Of a stretch of 53,721 nt of DNA, positions 1 to 8,584 are shown in pieces. Position 1 is the first letter of the stretch; each line of letters starts with the position of its first letter. The stretch spans positions 1-53,721 of the forward strand of contig CAMWMK010000012.1 of the NCBI GenBank assembly GCA_947175295.1, given 5' to 3'. The position numbers and the translations under genes are program-made. The stretch is from an uncultured Porphyromonadaceae bacterium. GTDB taxonomy: Bacteria; Bacteroidota; Bacteroidia; Bacteroidales; Muribaculaceae. A model generated the notes under the pieces. That model searched no databases. It was not told the DNA's origin and saw nothing but the letters and a program-made list of their open reading frames with translations.

Positions 1-53
1 AACTCTCACAAACGGAACCAGAATCCGGTGTGCTACCATTACACCACAAGGCA
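1..53 (-). tRNA. tRNA-Gln (CTG), partial at window edge
   Basis: Every base present is identical to the complete tRNA-Gln at 92-162, offset by 109 bases. The 5' acceptor strand, D arm and anticodon arm with loop TTCTGGT (anticodon CTG) are present, and the 3' end lies outside the window. It is the downstream member of a tandem pair, and identity continues into the spacer, so this looks like a recent duplication. Confidence 0.9.
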
Positions 54-91
54 ATTTTTGTCTTCAAAAATTAATTTCAAAGATGCTTTTG

Positions 92-162
92 TTGCCTTGG
101 AAAGACTCGAACTCTCACAAACGGAACCAGAATCCGGTGTGCTACCATTACACCACAAGGCA
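92..162 (-). tRNA. tRNA-Gln (CTG)
   Basis: This is a 71-nt cloverleaf on the minus strand. The acceptor stem TGCCTTG/CAAGGCA pairs perfectly with discriminator A. The anticodon loop TTCTGGT gives anticodon CTG, which reads CAG (Gln), and the T loop is TTCGAGT. CCA is not encoded. It is transcribed with the copy at 1-53 from the promoter at 204-234. Confidence 0.95.
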
Positions 163-203
163 ATTTTTGTCATCTCTTGGGGTCTCTTCCCCTTTTGACG
201 ATG

Positions 204-234
204 CAAAATTAGTACTTTTTTTTCATATGACCAA
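204..234 (-). promoter_or_regulatory. Promoter of the tRNA-Gln pair
   Basis: On the minus strand, TTG (232-234) is followed after 20 bases by TAATTTTG (204-211), matching the Bacteroidota TTG-N19/21-TAnnTTTG promoter. Initiation is expected near 197, about 35 bases upstream of the tRNA. The rest of 163-299 is T-rich with nothing else visible. Confidence 0.7.
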
Positions 235-299
235 ATTTTTCGGCATTTTTTTTTAGAATTCTTCTATTTTTTATTTCAGATAGAAAAGATTCGACAAGC

Positions 300-965
300 T
301 CAAAATCCGAGCAAACTCCTAAAATAACTTGATAATGAATTCTTTACCTGTTGCAGCGGCACAAGACTCCCGAGTTCTGAAGCCATTGAAGTGACGCCCT
401 TGTCAATAAACCCGCATGGATTGATTAGATCGAAACCACCCAAATCCGTATTGACATTGAGAGCAAGACCATGCATAGTGATGAATCGACTACATTTGAC
501 TCCAAGAGCACAGATCTTTCTTTCGCGGATAGTGCCTGATTCAATCCAGACACCGCTTGCACCAGCCACTCTTTCTCCGACAATTCCAAAGTCTGCGATT
601 GTACGGATCACAACCTCCTCCAGAAGCTCCACATAATCCTTCACTCCCAGACGATGGTATTCAAGATCGATAAGAGGATAGGCTATGAGTTGGCCGGGGC
701 CGTGATATGTCACGTCGCCTCCTCTTTCAATATGATAAAGTTCAACTCCACGTCGAGAAAGCTCTTCTTCATCAAAAAGCACATTGGTCTCCTTGGCATG
801 ACGCCCAAGGGTGATTACAGATGGATGCTCGACCATCAGGATATATTCCTTCTCTACCGGCACGCCTCCCTTTTTAAGATCTACCATCTGCTTGAAAAGC
901 CTACGCTGCTTTGACAACATGATAGAGTAGGGGCAGACCCCTTCATCGATTATGTTCAGTGTCAT
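300..965 (-). CDS. lipB: Lipoyl(octanoyl) transferase LipB
   Basis: 221 residues, the usual length for LipB. The enzyme moves octanoyl from octanoyl-ACP to lipoyl-domain lysines, the first step of lipoate synthesis, in the cytoplasm. Family marks seen are the GGDVTYHGPGQLIAYP region, the KICALGVK segment whose Lys150 matches the catalytic lysine, HGLALNVN, and Cys184 in INPCGF. The 34-residue Lys-Cys distance matches E. coli LipB (135/169). It lies 34 to 82 bases downstream of the DUF5686 gene on the same strand, so the two may share a transcript. Confidence 0.96.
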   Translation of the reverse strand: MTLNIIDEGVCPYSIMLSKQRRLFKQMVDLKKGGVPVEKEYILMVEHPSVITLGRHAKETNVLFDEEELSRRGVELYHIERGGDVTYHGPGQLIAYPLIDLEYHRLGVKDYVELLEEVVIRTIADFGIVGERVAGASGVWIESGTIRERKICALGVKCSRFITMHGLALNVNTDLGGFDLINPCGFIDKGVTSMASELGSLVPLQQVKNSLSSYFRSLLGF

Positions 966-999
966 GAATTTTAAGTTTAAGTTGTGTGTTACTTTAAGA

Positions 1000-3348
1000 T
1001 TAGAAATTGAAATGAAGTGCTACCCTCAGTCCGGATCGATCGATACCTGTCAAGTCTCGGTAGGATAGACGCCAGACATAGTCGACCCTAAGAATTTTGA
1101 AGATGTTGTCAATACCAGCGCTGATCTCCATATAGGGAACATCACTCATGATGCTTACATTCCCATCAGTCGGGAATCTGAACAAAGCCGGATCATGGGA
1201 TGGGTTGTTTCGTTTACTCAGGCCTCCCCATAGGCATTTAAAGTCTATCACTTCCCTCAATCCGGCTTTCTTTACAAAAGGAATCCGATTGAAGAGCACA
1301 CCGTTGCCCCAATAGGTGAAGTCGCCCGATATATATCGGTCCATTGCAAACTCCATTGGGTTCATCAAAGAGTATGATTCCGGCTGGATTGTATAGCTCA
1401 GATTTGCGTTCTGCCAAAGAAGCTCCGGATATGGAACCCGGCTCCAGACCACTCCACCCTTGCAGAGGACATCAAGATAACCGAAAGAAGAAAACCAGAA
1501 ACGCTTCGACGCGGAGAATTCCGTCTTGCAGATCACATAGTGGCATCCCCGAATGCCTTTTGGGCCCCATTCTTGAAGCAGACGAAACACCGGAGCGTCG
1601 CGATTTACAGCCATTCTCGATCCTCTGTCTTGAAAGAACTTCTCACCAGGAGCATACCTTATGGATGCCCCTATGGTAGTGCGTCGATAATATCGAACAT
1701 TTCTTCCAGTGCCCGTTACGAATGGGAGCCAAGGGGAGGCATCCTGTTTTATATGCTGACCCCATACGCTAAATGACAAGTTATTGGCAAGCTCTATCGT
1801 GTAGTCAAGCCTCGTAAGATGGCGATAAGTCACAAGCATGTCTTTTTTTCGCTTGAGACTCAGAAAGACATTATCAGGATTAGTGAAGAGATAATGCTGA
1901 CCTATCATATCGAGGTCATACATATGTGTTATTCGGATACTGTTTACAGGAAACTCCCGGCTATGATATTTCTTAGGACTAAACGAGTACTCCAATTCCG
2001 CCTTATATTTCCATTTACGGTCTCGCGTGCCATAGGCAATGTAGCCATTAGCAAACCAGTGATCCGACAGATTGGCCGTAGTCATACCGCCTAAGCGTAA
2101 TCTAAGGCCTTCTATGGGATTGCTGCTTATGAGGGTATTGATGGGGCCTATGTCGAAGAGACTCTTTTTCCCAGTCTTGATATAGCCGGTGACAAGCACC
2201 ACTAATGCCTTCTCGCCCCAATAGAACAAGGGATACTTACGTAACTGAGACATCAAGCCATGCATGTTTTCCTCAGCACTTGACAGATTGTCGCCCCTCA
2301 TATATGTTAAAAGATCACCATCTGAACGGGCAGGAGGACCAATCTCTATATAAGACCCTAATGCATTATATGCATCCTTGAGATCGGAACGGAGACTATC
2401 CGTGAAATTCTCGAATCTTGAAGTGCGGGCTGCAGAGAAACGTTGCGAGCCCTTTACAAGACATATGTCCATGTTTAGGCGATCGGAAACCTTATGACGT
2501 CTGCCGGCATCATCTTTTTCATAGAGCTGCTCTATATGTAGATTGTCGATGAAATTAAGGTTGACCGTACGAGGTATCTTCATAGACACCTTACGTATGA
2601 AGCCAGTGGTATCACCAACTTCGATATAAAGGTTGCCGGAAAATACAAAGTCGGTCGGGTTACGGGGTAAAAATGTGAGTTGTACACATTTGGTACCTTC
2701 CACATCCAGCGTATCGGCAATGAAATACCGGTAATGAAGGTTGCCGGCAGATGAGAGAGGACTTGGAAACCTATTCGAGACAAGAGCGATGTCATTGTCG
2801 TAGATGTCCACTTCCCGCAGGAAGTCGGCAAGCACGACATCAATATCGCCCACATCAAACATTTCACTTACACCATGAGAGACTTTCCCTCTGCCCACTT
2901 CTTTTCTGTCTTTGCCATTGGATGAATAAAGTACGGTAGACGCCCGCTCGCTGAGGAGCACTTTGAGCATCTGCCTGCGCCCGTATTCAGTAGTGTCAAG
3001 ATATGTACTGAGTGATTCATGATCCTTTAGATCTTCCTCTGAGATATCCAGAAGGCCAAGGGTTACTTTATCATACTGATCGTAGCTGTAGTAATCCATA
3101 AGACTCGGATCTCCCTTCTTCTGATTCATTCTTATAGACCGTACCAATTCCACCGCTGGATTGTCCTTGCTCGAATATTTACCATTTTCAGGACTTACAA
3201 GAATCTCTTGAAGTTGCCTCACCTCGCGAAGGAAAACATTGGTGTCGACCTCCGCTATTGGCGACTGCGCATTTATTTCCGTCTGAAACGAAAAGATAAA
3301 TGCGTACAAGGCAGTGAAGAGCATAGTCTTAACAGACAATGATCTCAT
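1000..3348 (-). CDS. DUF5686 family outer-membrane protein
   Basis: About 782 residues. A signal peptide (MRSLSVKTMLFTALYAFIF, then a likely cut after EINA) leads into a DUF5686-type body. Its C-terminal half has alternating aromatic strands and ends in NF, as expected for an outer-membrane beta barrel. The N-terminal carboxypeptidase-regulatory-like domain of many relatives is missing. The frame is open back to ATGs at 3417 and 3387, but a minus-strand TAATTTTG at 3422-3429 would start RNA near 3415, and only the ATG at 3348 gives a compact signal peptide, so I prefer it. The molecular function of the family is not established. Confidence 0.8.
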   Translation of the reverse strand: MRSLSVKTMLFTALYAFIFSFQTEINAQSPIAEVDTNVFLREVRQLQEILVSPENGKYSSKDNPAVELVRSIRMNQKKGDPSLMDYYSYDQYDKVTLGLLDISEEDLKDHESLSTYLDTTEYGRRQMLKVLLSERASTVLYSSNGKDRKEVGRGKVSHGVSEMFDVGDIDVVLADFLREVDIYDNDIALVSNRFPSPLSSAGNLHYRYFIADTLDVEGTKCVQLTFLPRNPTDFVFSGNLYIEVGDTTGFIRKVSMKIPRTVNLNFIDNLHIEQLYEKDDAGRRHKVSDRLNMDICLVKGSQRFSAARTSRFENFTDSLRSDLKDAYNALGSYIEIGPPARSDGDLLTYMRGDNLSSAEENMHGLMSQLRKYPLFYWGEKALVVLVTGYIKTGKKSLFDIGPINTLISSNPIEGLRLRLGGMTTANLSDHWFANGYIAYGTRDRKWKYKAELEYSFSPKKYHSREFPVNSIRITHMYDLDMIGQHYLFTNPDNVFLSLKRKKDMLVTYRHLTRLDYTIELANNLSFSVWGQHIKQDASPWLPFVTGTGRNVRYYRRTTIGASIRYAPGEKFFQDRGSRMAVNRDAPVFRLLQEWGPKGIRGCHYVICKTEFSASKRFWFSSFGYLDVLCKGGVVWSRVPYPELLWQNANLSYTIQPESYSLMNPMEFAMDRYISGDFTYWGNGVLFNRIPFVKKAGLREVIDFKCLWGGLSKRNNPSHDPALFRFPTDGNVSIMSDVPYMEISAGIDNIFKILRVDYVWRLSYRDLTGIDRSGLRVALHFNF

Positions 3349-3364
3349 TTTTGATCGAAATATG

Positions 3365-3395
3365 TTGCGTATATAGGCTGATTTCATTAAATTTG
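3365..3395 (+). promoter_or_regulatory. Promoter of the CYTH gene
   Basis: TTG (3365-3367), 20 bases, then TAAATTTG (3388-3395). Transcription should begin near 3402, about 49 bases before the CYTH ATG. It lies inside the leader of the opposite DUF5686 gene. Confidence 0.65.
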
Positions 3396-3421
3396 CAGTC
3401 GGAACGTAGATTTTCACGCTA

Positions 3422-3429
3422 CAAAATTA
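3422..3429 (-). promoter_or_regulatory. -7 element for the DUF5686 gene
   Basis: The minus-strand reading is TAATTTTG, an exact TAnnTTTG. No good -33 TTG is present at the right distance. The predicted start near 3415 rules out the ATG at 3417 and supports a downstream start codon. Confidence 0.45.
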
Positions 3430-3450
3430 ATAAAAAATATCCGAAAATTT

Positions 3451-3891
3451 ATGGGAATCGAGATAGAACACAAATTTTTAGTAAAAAACGACACCTATAA
3501 GAGCATGGCGATCGCCTCTTACCACATATTACAAGGTTATCTCTGTCGTGAACCGGAGCGAACGGTGAGGGTACGCATAAAGGGAGATAAAGGGTATCTG
3601 ACAGTCAAAGGGAAGAACAAAGGCTCGCGTCGCGATGAATTTGAATATGAGATAAGCTCTGACGACGCTATGAGGATGCTTAGGATGTGCGTTGCTCCAA
3701 TACTTGAAAAGACAAGATACATAGTGCCATTTGAAGGACACACCTGGGAAGTGGATGAATTTAGTGGAAACAGGACAGGTTTGATTACCGCTGAGATTGA
3801 ACTATCCTCAGAAAAAGAGGAGTATTCAGTGCCCGGCTTTATCGGAGACAATGTCACGGACAATCCTGCGTACTATAATTCGAATCTGTAG
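3451..3891 (+). CDS. CYTH domain protein (triphosphate tunnel metalloenzyme family)
   Basis: 146 residues. It opens with the ExExK signature of the CYTH fold (Glu4, Glu6, Lys8 in EIEHKFLV). RTVRVRIKGDKGYLTVKG and alternating charged strands follow, and the end is GFIGDNVTDNPAYYNSNL as in short bacterial CYTH proteins. The fold binds triphosphate groups through a tunnel of acidic and basic side chains with a divalent metal. Characterised members are tripolyphosphatases, thiamine triphosphatases or class IV adenylate cyclases. The substrate here cannot be read from sequence. It is a single-gene unit with its own promoter. Confidence 0.9.
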   Translation: MGIEIEHKFLVKNDTYKSMAIASYHILQGYLCREPERTVRVRIKGDKGYLTVKGKNKGSRRDEFEYEISSDDAMRMLRMCVAPILEKTRYIVPFEGHTWEVDEFSGNRTGLITAEIELSSEKEEYSVPGFIGDNVTDNPAYYNSNL

Positions 3892-3928
3892 GTTTCCAAT
3901 GTTCCTGCTTAACAAACACGAAGATTAT

Positions 3929-4264
3929 TCAGCGTCGCTTTGAAAGGACCTTTAGCATGACTTCCAATTCGCTACGTATATCCTGAAGTTCACTGAATAC
4001 CTTCAGCTTCTTCGATATATTGTCTCGATTGATCTTCATCTGTGCTTTTGCTGCCTCCACTTTCAATCCCTTTGTCTTGATGAGATAGTGGATGATGCGG
4101 AGCGTCTCTATGTCGGCAGGTGTATACTGGCGAAGCCCTGTCTGTGTTCGCGACGGTGATATTTCGGGAAACTCAAGTTCCCAATAGCGTATAGTAGCTT
4201 GAGGGACACCGAGGAAGTCAGCCACATCGCCAATCTTATAATATTTCTTAGTGAGATCTTCCAT
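3929..4264 (-). CDS. MerR family transcriptional regulator
   Basis: 111 residues. A MerR winged helix fills about residues 6-75 (YKIGDVADFLGVPQATIRYW, then RQYTPADI), followed by a short helix likely to form the antiparallel dimer coil. No C-terminal effector domain or metal-binding cysteines are seen, so the inducer is unknown. It is the last gene of the amidase-MCE-M23 operon, 29 bases after the peptidase. Members in this genomic position are common in Bacteroidales, but their targets are not known to me. Confidence 0.88.
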   Translation of the reverse strand: MEDLTKKYYKIGDVADFLGVPQATIRYWELEFPEISPSRTQTGLRQYTPADIETLRIIHYLIKTKGLKVEAAKAQMKINRDNISKKLKVFSELQDIRSELEVMLKVLSKRR

Positions 4265-4293
4265 TTACTGAAAAATTTTATTGATAAGGAACG

Positions 4294-5259
4294 TCAATCC
4301 ATCACGAGACCGGAGTTTTCCGCAAGTTGTATCATATCTATATATTGCTCCGGCGTCAGATCCATAAAATAATAGTGTACAGGATTCTGGGGTTCACCCT
4401 TAAACCTCACCTCATAGTGGAGATGGCTTCCCGTAGACTTACCTGTAGATCCTACTTTACCTATAACTTCACCACGCTTTACGCGTTGCCCCGGCTTCAC
4501 CAGAATCTGACTTAGGTGGGCATATCGGGTTGTATAGTGGTATCCATGGTTGAGATCAATGCAATTACCATAAGAATCCTTTCGTTCCGCTACTTCCACT
4601 ACGGCATCTGCAGTAGCCACAACAGGCGTTCCCGTCGCTGCCGCAAAGTCAAGACCTTCATGAAACTTGGCTGTGCCATATACTGGATCACGCCGATAGC
4701 CATAGCCTGAAGACATTGTATAGTCGTTGATGTTGATTGGCAATACCGACGGTATGCAGGCAATCTTCTCTTTCTGTACCCCAACTGCTTCTCGAAGCTG
4801 ATCAAAGGAAATCGACTGGGAATAAATCTGATGCTCAAGAATGTCAATAGAACGGTTCATACGACTTAGAAGCTCAGCATCCTTCAGATGGCTGACACCT
4901 TCAAATTTGGTGTCGTTTTCCAATCCTGAATATCTTTCCTTGCTGCTGAGCGGTTCCATCTGCATCATTACCCGATAGAAATTGTCATCACGATTACGAA
5001 TATCCTCCATCACCTTTATCGAGTTGTCTAAGCGTTTCTCAAGAATAGCATACTGTGCCTTCAACCTGCTGTTTTCCTGTCTCAGGTTCTGCTCTGTGGG
5101 GGTATTGAATACGTAGAATAGTAATACGAAAAAGCCAATTCCGATCGCCGCTCCCACTGCCAGATACCTCCCGAGGGAGACGAGTCTGGATCTAAGTGTG
5201 GGGTAGTGGCGTTCGAAATTGTCTGTGTCGGGATTATAGCGATAGAAAACCTGTCTCAC
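4294..5259 (-). CDS. Membrane-anchored M23 (LytM) peptidase
   Basis: 321 residues. One membrane segment (about 33-52) is followed by a coiled coil (about 57-95) and a C-terminal LytM domain. Zinc-site residues are His200 and Asp204 (FHEGLDF) and the HxH pair His279/His281 (SHLHYE), so the enzyme looks active rather than a NlpD/EnvC-like activator. It should cut peptidoglycan cross-bridges from the periplasmic face. An amidase stands two genes upstream in the same operon, consistent with a shared role in wall remodelling. Confidence 0.92.
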   Translation of the reverse strand: MRQVFYRYNPDTDNFERHYPTLRSRLVSLGRYLAVGAAIGIGFFVLLFYVFNTPTEQNLRQENSRLKAQYAILEKRLDNSIKVMEDIRNRDDNFYRVMMQMEPLSSKERYSGLENDTKFEGVSHLKDAELLSRMNRSIDILEHQIYSQSISFDQLREAVGVQKEKIACIPSVLPININDYTMSSGYGYRRDPVYGTAKFHEGLDFAAATGTPVVATADAVVEVAERKDSYGNCIDLNHGYHYTTRYAHLSQILVKPGQRVKRGEVIGKVGSTGKSTGSHLHYEVRFKGEPQNPVHYYFMDLTPEQYIDMIQLAENSGLVMD

Positions 5260-5282
5260 GCTTCAAATGCTGATGACACGAA

Positions 5283-6182
5283 TTATAGAAGTTTGATGCT
5301 TATATAGCGTTTCGGATTCTTCTTTATATCTACGAGTAGGGAATCAATATCGGCCGATACCTGAGTGATGCGGTTGTATAGTTCAGGATCGCTGGTCAGT
5401 AGACCAAGTGATGAGTTCTTGTCGTTGAGCTGCCTGGAGAATTGAGAGAGGTTCGCCGTGAGTTGATTCACATTATCTACGGTAGCATCTATAGGAAGAG
5501 TCTTCAATTGATAGGAGAGCTGGCCGAGATTTCCCACTATCGTATCAAGCGAACTGGTTATCTTCACCGTATTGTCTGCAAGCATAGGCACCTGCCGGTT
5601 CATTGTTGAGCTAAGGCCCTGAGTAGTGGAAAGGAGGTTGTCTGTGATTCCGTCAAGCCGCTGTATAGAAGCCGTCAGGGCTGGATCAGCCACGAGAAGA
5701 TTCAGGTTGTAAAGAAGTGAATCCACTTTAGGAAGAACACCTGTCACAGCAGGCATCATATCCTGCACAGACGACATCAATCCACCTTTGATCCCAGCAG
5801 CAACCTCGCCTCCGGTAGGAATCATAGCCGAACCAGTTCCCATGGTGAGTTCGATACGGGCACCACTTAGAAGTGTCGTGCCAAGATCTGCGACAGTTCC
5901 TTCAGGCAACTGTAGATTTTTATCAAGAGCCATTACAACTTCCACCTTTCCGGGCTTCTTATAGTTGAAATTTACCTCCCTTACCTGACCGACCTTATAA
6001 CCATTGATGAGCACTGGAGAGGAAACAGTAAGTTCATCTACATTGTCATAATATGCTACATAATAGTTGGCCGGACGGAAAAGGTTGATTCCTTTGAGGT
6101 AATCAATACCGAAAATCAGTATCAATATGGCGACGATTACGGAGAGTCCGATTGCAAACTCTTTATTGAATATCTTTTTCAT
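5283..6182 (-). CDS. MCE domain (MlaD-like) lipid transport protein
   Basis: 299 residues. An N-terminal anchor helix (about 8-27) is followed by one MCE/MlaD domain with YYDNVDELTVSSPVLINGYKVGQV and a long helical tail (about 130-290). MlaD-type proteins form hexameric rings on the inner membrane that pass phospholipids between membranes. No mlaE/mlaF partners are next to it in this window, so the permease and ATPase must be elsewhere or absent. It lies 71 bases after the amidase and 23 before the M23 peptidase. Confidence 0.9.
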   Translation of the reverse strand: MKKIFNKEFAIGLSVIVAILILIFGIDYLKGINLFRPANYYVAYYDNVDELTVSSPVLINGYKVGQVREVNFNYKKPGKVEVVMALDKNLQLPEGTVADLGTTLLSGARIELTMGTGSAMIPTGGEVAAGIKGGLMSSVQDMMPAVTGVLPKVDSLLYNLNLLVADPALTASIQRLDGITDNLLSTTQGLSSTMNRQVPMLADNTVKITSSLDTIVGNLGQLSYQLKTLPIDATVDNVNQLTANLSQFSRQLNDKNSSLGLLTSDPELYNRITQVSADIDSLLVDIKKNPKRYISIKLL

Positions 6183-6253
6183 TGGTAATGTGTGTATATA
6201 TTGCGGAATACTTAATGAAGATTAACTCTATTTATATAACAAAGATTTAGGAA

Positions 6254-7057
6254 TCAGTTCCGACGTTCAACAAATTTTTTTATTGCATTGAACAGCGACT
6301 CGGCAAGTTGATCCTCACCTTCGCTCGAAGTCATATAACTCACTGACTGAGGATTGCAGATAAAATCCAACTCTACAAGTACAGCCGGCATGGATGTTGC
6401 CCAAAGCACCCAGAATCCAGCTTGGCGCACTCCTCTGTCGGCACGCCCTGCTACCCGAACCATTTCACTTTGGGCATCACCGGCTACACGTATACTTTCG
6501 CCGAGGTTGCGCTTCTGAGCCATTTCAAAGATTATGTAGCTCTCATCCTTTGAGGGATCGAAGCCGGAATACTTTTCCTTATAGTCATCTTCAAGCTCAA
6601 TAACGGAATTCTCCCGCATAGCTACCTTCATATTGTCCTGATCGCGATGGAGGCCGAGAACATATACTGTGCTTCCTCTGACAGATTTGCGCTTTGTGTT
6701 TTTTTTATCGACCGAATTAACGTGGATCGACATAAATAGGTCGCCCTCCGCATCATTGGCTACATCAGCCCTCTCCTGAAGGGTCAGGTAGACATCTGTA
6801 GTGCGTGTCATGACTACCTTCACATCCTTAAGCTTCTTTTCTATCAGTGAACGCAGCTTTTTAGCCACAGCGAGGTTGATCTCCTTTTCTTTAGCGCCAT
6901 TCTCAACTGCACCGAAATCTTTACCGCCATGGCCGGGATCAAGCACAATTGTAATCTGGTCCTTACTCTTTCCTTTGCCGTTTGCATCGGCAGGAAGAAA
7001 AGACATAAGAAGACAGGAGGTCAATATTCCCAACGATAGGAATCGTCTGATTTTCAT
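6254..7057 (-). CDS. N-acetylmuramoyl-L-alanine amidase (Amidase_3)
   Basis: 267 residues. A signal peptide (about 1-26) precedes an Amidase_3 domain. Zinc ligands are visible as His43 in DPGHGG, Glu59 in KEKEINLAV and the His of SIHVN; VELDFICNPQS carries the catalytic glutamate. The enzyme should cleave the MurNAc-L-Ala bond in the periplasm. An insert with NTKRKSVRGS and the following helices may be the autoinhibitory region of the AmiC group. It is the first gene of the operon, with a TAATTTTG promoter element at 7089-7096. Confidence 0.94.
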   Translation of the reverse strand: MKIRRFLSLGILTSCLLMSFLPADANGKGKSKDQITIVLDPGHGGKDFGAVENGAKEKEINLAVAKKLRSLIEKKLKDVKVVMTRTTDVYLTLQERADVANDAEGDLFMSIHVNSVDKKNTKRKSVRGSTVYVLGLHRDQDNMKVAMRENSVIELEDDYKEKYSGFDPSKDESYIIFEMAQKRNLGESIRVAGDAQSEMVRVAGRADRGVRQAGFWVLWATSMPAVLVELDFICNPQSVSYMTSSEGEDQLAESLFNAIKKFVERRN

Positions 7058-7088
7058 ATTTGCGTATTCTATAAATTTGTTTTATATG

Positions 7089-7096
7089 CAAAATTA
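7089..7096 (-). promoter_or_regulatory. -7 element of the cell-envelope operon
   Basis: The minus-strand reading is TAATTTTG. Initiation near 7082 would leave a 25-base leader before the amidase ATG at 7057. The -33 element is not obvious. Confidence 0.5.
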
Positions 7097-7194
7097 ACAA
7101 AAAATACGTGAATAAGTATAATGTAATCATTAAAAAAATCAATAAAATTCCGTTTTCGACCAAGTATTCCGTATAAACGTTAAAGTATGTGAAC

Positions 7195-7230
7195 CCATAA
7201 AACAATCATATCGCTACCGTTGTTTTATGG
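7195..7230. repeat. Inverted repeat and palindromes in a 465-bp intergenic region
   Basis: CCATAAAACAA (7195-7205) and TTGTTTTATGG (7220-7230) form an 11-bp inverted repeat with a 14-base loop. A perfect palindrome TATCGCGATA follows at 7261-7270. The region between the amidase promoter and the candidate RNA at 7301 is otherwise AT-rich with no gene. The repeat could be a binding site or a hairpin ending an unseen transcript. Confidence 0.4.
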
Positions 7231-7300
7231 TTAAAATCGAGATATTTATATAAATAACGATATCGCGATAGAAATAACTTTTGTATATAACATATAGAAT

Positions 7301-7417
7301 TAAGGCACATCCGGGCCGGAGCATAACGTCTCATCCCTATCAAACCCCATAAGGGCTTACTGCATAGATAATCTATCTAAAGGGACGTAGCTCCGGCCTA
7401 GATTGCATGTAGCCTTA
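7301..7417 (+). ncRNA. Candidate structured RNA (leader or sRNA)
   Basis: Nested complementary segments fold into a branched structure. P1 pairs 7301-7310 with 7407-7417 (10 bp, one bulged A). P2 is GGCCGGAGC (7314-7322) with GCTCCGGCC (7390-7398). P3 is ACGT/ACGT (7326-7329/7385-7388) and CCCT/AGGG (7335-7338/7381-7384). Inside are two hairpins, CCC-ATAA-GGG (7346-7355) and TAGATA-ATC-TATCTA (7365-7379). A weak CCG-TAAT-CGG hairpin with TTTTT follows near 7450-7476. It sits about 105 bases before the DUF3332 gene, so it may be a leader element or a separate RNA. Strand is assumed from that gene. Confidence 0.55.
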
Positions 7418-7522
7418 AAAACAGCTAATTCTGTCAGGCTTCAAAACAATGCGCCCGTAATCGGTGTTTTTCTAATATAAAGTAGAATTTTAACTGAAAT
7501 CAATTCACTATAGCTATATATA

Positions 7523-8062
7523 ATGAGAAAAACAATTCTGACTGCTGCTCTTGCAGCGCTTCTCTGCTCCTCACTTAGCTCCTGCATGGGAAAGTTTGCC
7601 CTTACCAGAAACCTTTATGCCTGGAACGAGCAGGTCTCCAATAAATTCGTCAATGAAGTGCTCTTTGTCGCATTCTGGATTCTACCTGTCTATGAAGTAT
7701 GCGGTCTCGCCGACCTGCTTGTGCTTAACAGCATTGAATTTTGGAGCGGAGACAACCCGTTGAGTGCCTCCACCAAGACTATCGATACCAAGCATGGCCG
7801 CTATCTGGTGGAATGCGACGGAAAGGGATACGACATCACACTTGAATCCACAGGAGAGAAGTTTCGCCTCGACTTTGCTCAGGAGTCAAAGACCTGGAGC
7901 CTGCAGCTTGATGACAAGGAGTATAAGCTGATGACATTCATCGACGACACCCACGTCTCTGTCCCAATGCCCGACGGAGAATGGAAGTGCGTTGAACTGT
8001 CTCCATCAGGAGTCTTAGCTTATAAGGAAGCTGCAGCGCCGGCAATGACAGCGGAACTTTAA
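7523..8062 (+). CDS. DUF3332 family lipoprotein
   Basis: 179 residues. A signal peptide ends in lipobox LSSC (Cys21), so it is probably lipid-anchored. The core holds LYAWNEQVSNKFVNEVLF, a hydrophobic stretch and LVLNSIEFWSGDNP, matching DUF3332 proteins. The C-terminal half is soluble, with beta-rich DTKHGRYLVECDGKGYDI. No enzymatic motif is seen and the family function is unknown. The candidate RNA at 7301-7417 lies upstream. Confidence 0.8.
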   Translation: MRKTILTAALAALLCSSLSSCMGKFALTRNLYAWNEQVSNKFVNEVLFVAFWILPVYEVCGLADLLVLNSIEFWSGDNPLSASTKTIDTKHGRYLVECDGKGYDITLESTGEKFRLDFAQESKTWSLQLDDKEYKLMTFIDDTHVSVPMPDGEWKCVELSPSGVLAYKEAAAPAMTAEL

Positions 8063-8140
8063 TTTTTTTTCGTTTGAATTAATCCAAACGGCGATGAGAT
8101 TGTTGTAAGAATAGAAACAATTATTAAAAACTATAAAGAC

Positions 8141-8344
8141 ATGAAAGCAATTCAGATTATTTGCGCAGTCGTAGGAGGCGCAATCGCAGGGGCAGCAGTA
8201 GGCCTGCTCGTAGCTCCGGAAAAGGGTGAGACAACACGTAAGAAGATCATGAAGATCCTCAAGGAAAAGGGCATCAACCTCAAGGGCAGTGAACTTGAGG
8301 AGCTGGCTGACGAGATTGAAGATCAGATTGAAAAGAGTCTCTAA
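8141..8344 (+). CDS. YtxH domain protein, copy 1
   Basis: 67 residues. A glycine/alanine-rich membrane helix (about 5-25) runs into LLVAPEKGETTRKKI, the YtxH signature, followed by an amphipathic helix rich in Lys and Glu. YtxH proteins are small membrane proteins linked to stress responses, with no known activity. It is first in an operon of YtxH, YtxH, holin-like protein, unknown protein and prmA. The next gene is a clear paralogue 24 bases away. Confidence 0.85.
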   Translation: MKAIQIICAVVGGAIAGAAVGLLVAPEKGETTRKKIMKILKEKGINLKGSELEELADEIEDQIEKSL

Positions 8345-8367
8345 CCACAAACTCAGGAATTTGAAAT

Positions 8368-8559
8368 ATGAAAGCACTGAATATACTCTATGCATTCCTT
8401 GGTGGCGCCCTCGTTGGCTGTGGAGCAGCCGTACTGTTCGCCCCTGAAAAAGGAGAGGAAGTACGTAGCAAAATTGTACGCATCCTGAAAAGAAAAGGCA
8501 TTAAGATCAGCGATGAGGAAGTAGACGCCCTCGTAGCCGAACTCACAGGAGAGGAATAA
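8368..8559 (+). CDS. YtxH domain protein, copy 2
   Basis: 63 residues. It has the same layout as the preceding gene: MKAlnIlyA start, a Gly/Ala membrane helix, then LFAPEKGEEVRSKI and a charged tail. The two are tandem paralogues that have diverged well beyond recent duplication. It probably sits in the inner membrane with the tail in the cytoplasm. Confidence 0.83.
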   Translation: MKALNILYAFLGGALVGCGAAVLFAPEKGEEVRSKIVRILKRKGIKISDEEVDALVAELTGEE

Positions 8560-8584
8560 TCCAGTCGCAAAGGATACAGACTTA

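Noticed and set aside
7301..7417. Cobalamin, TPP or SAM riboswitch
   Set aside because: None of the conserved core motifs of these classes was found, and the downstream DUF3332 lipoprotein has no matching metabolic role.
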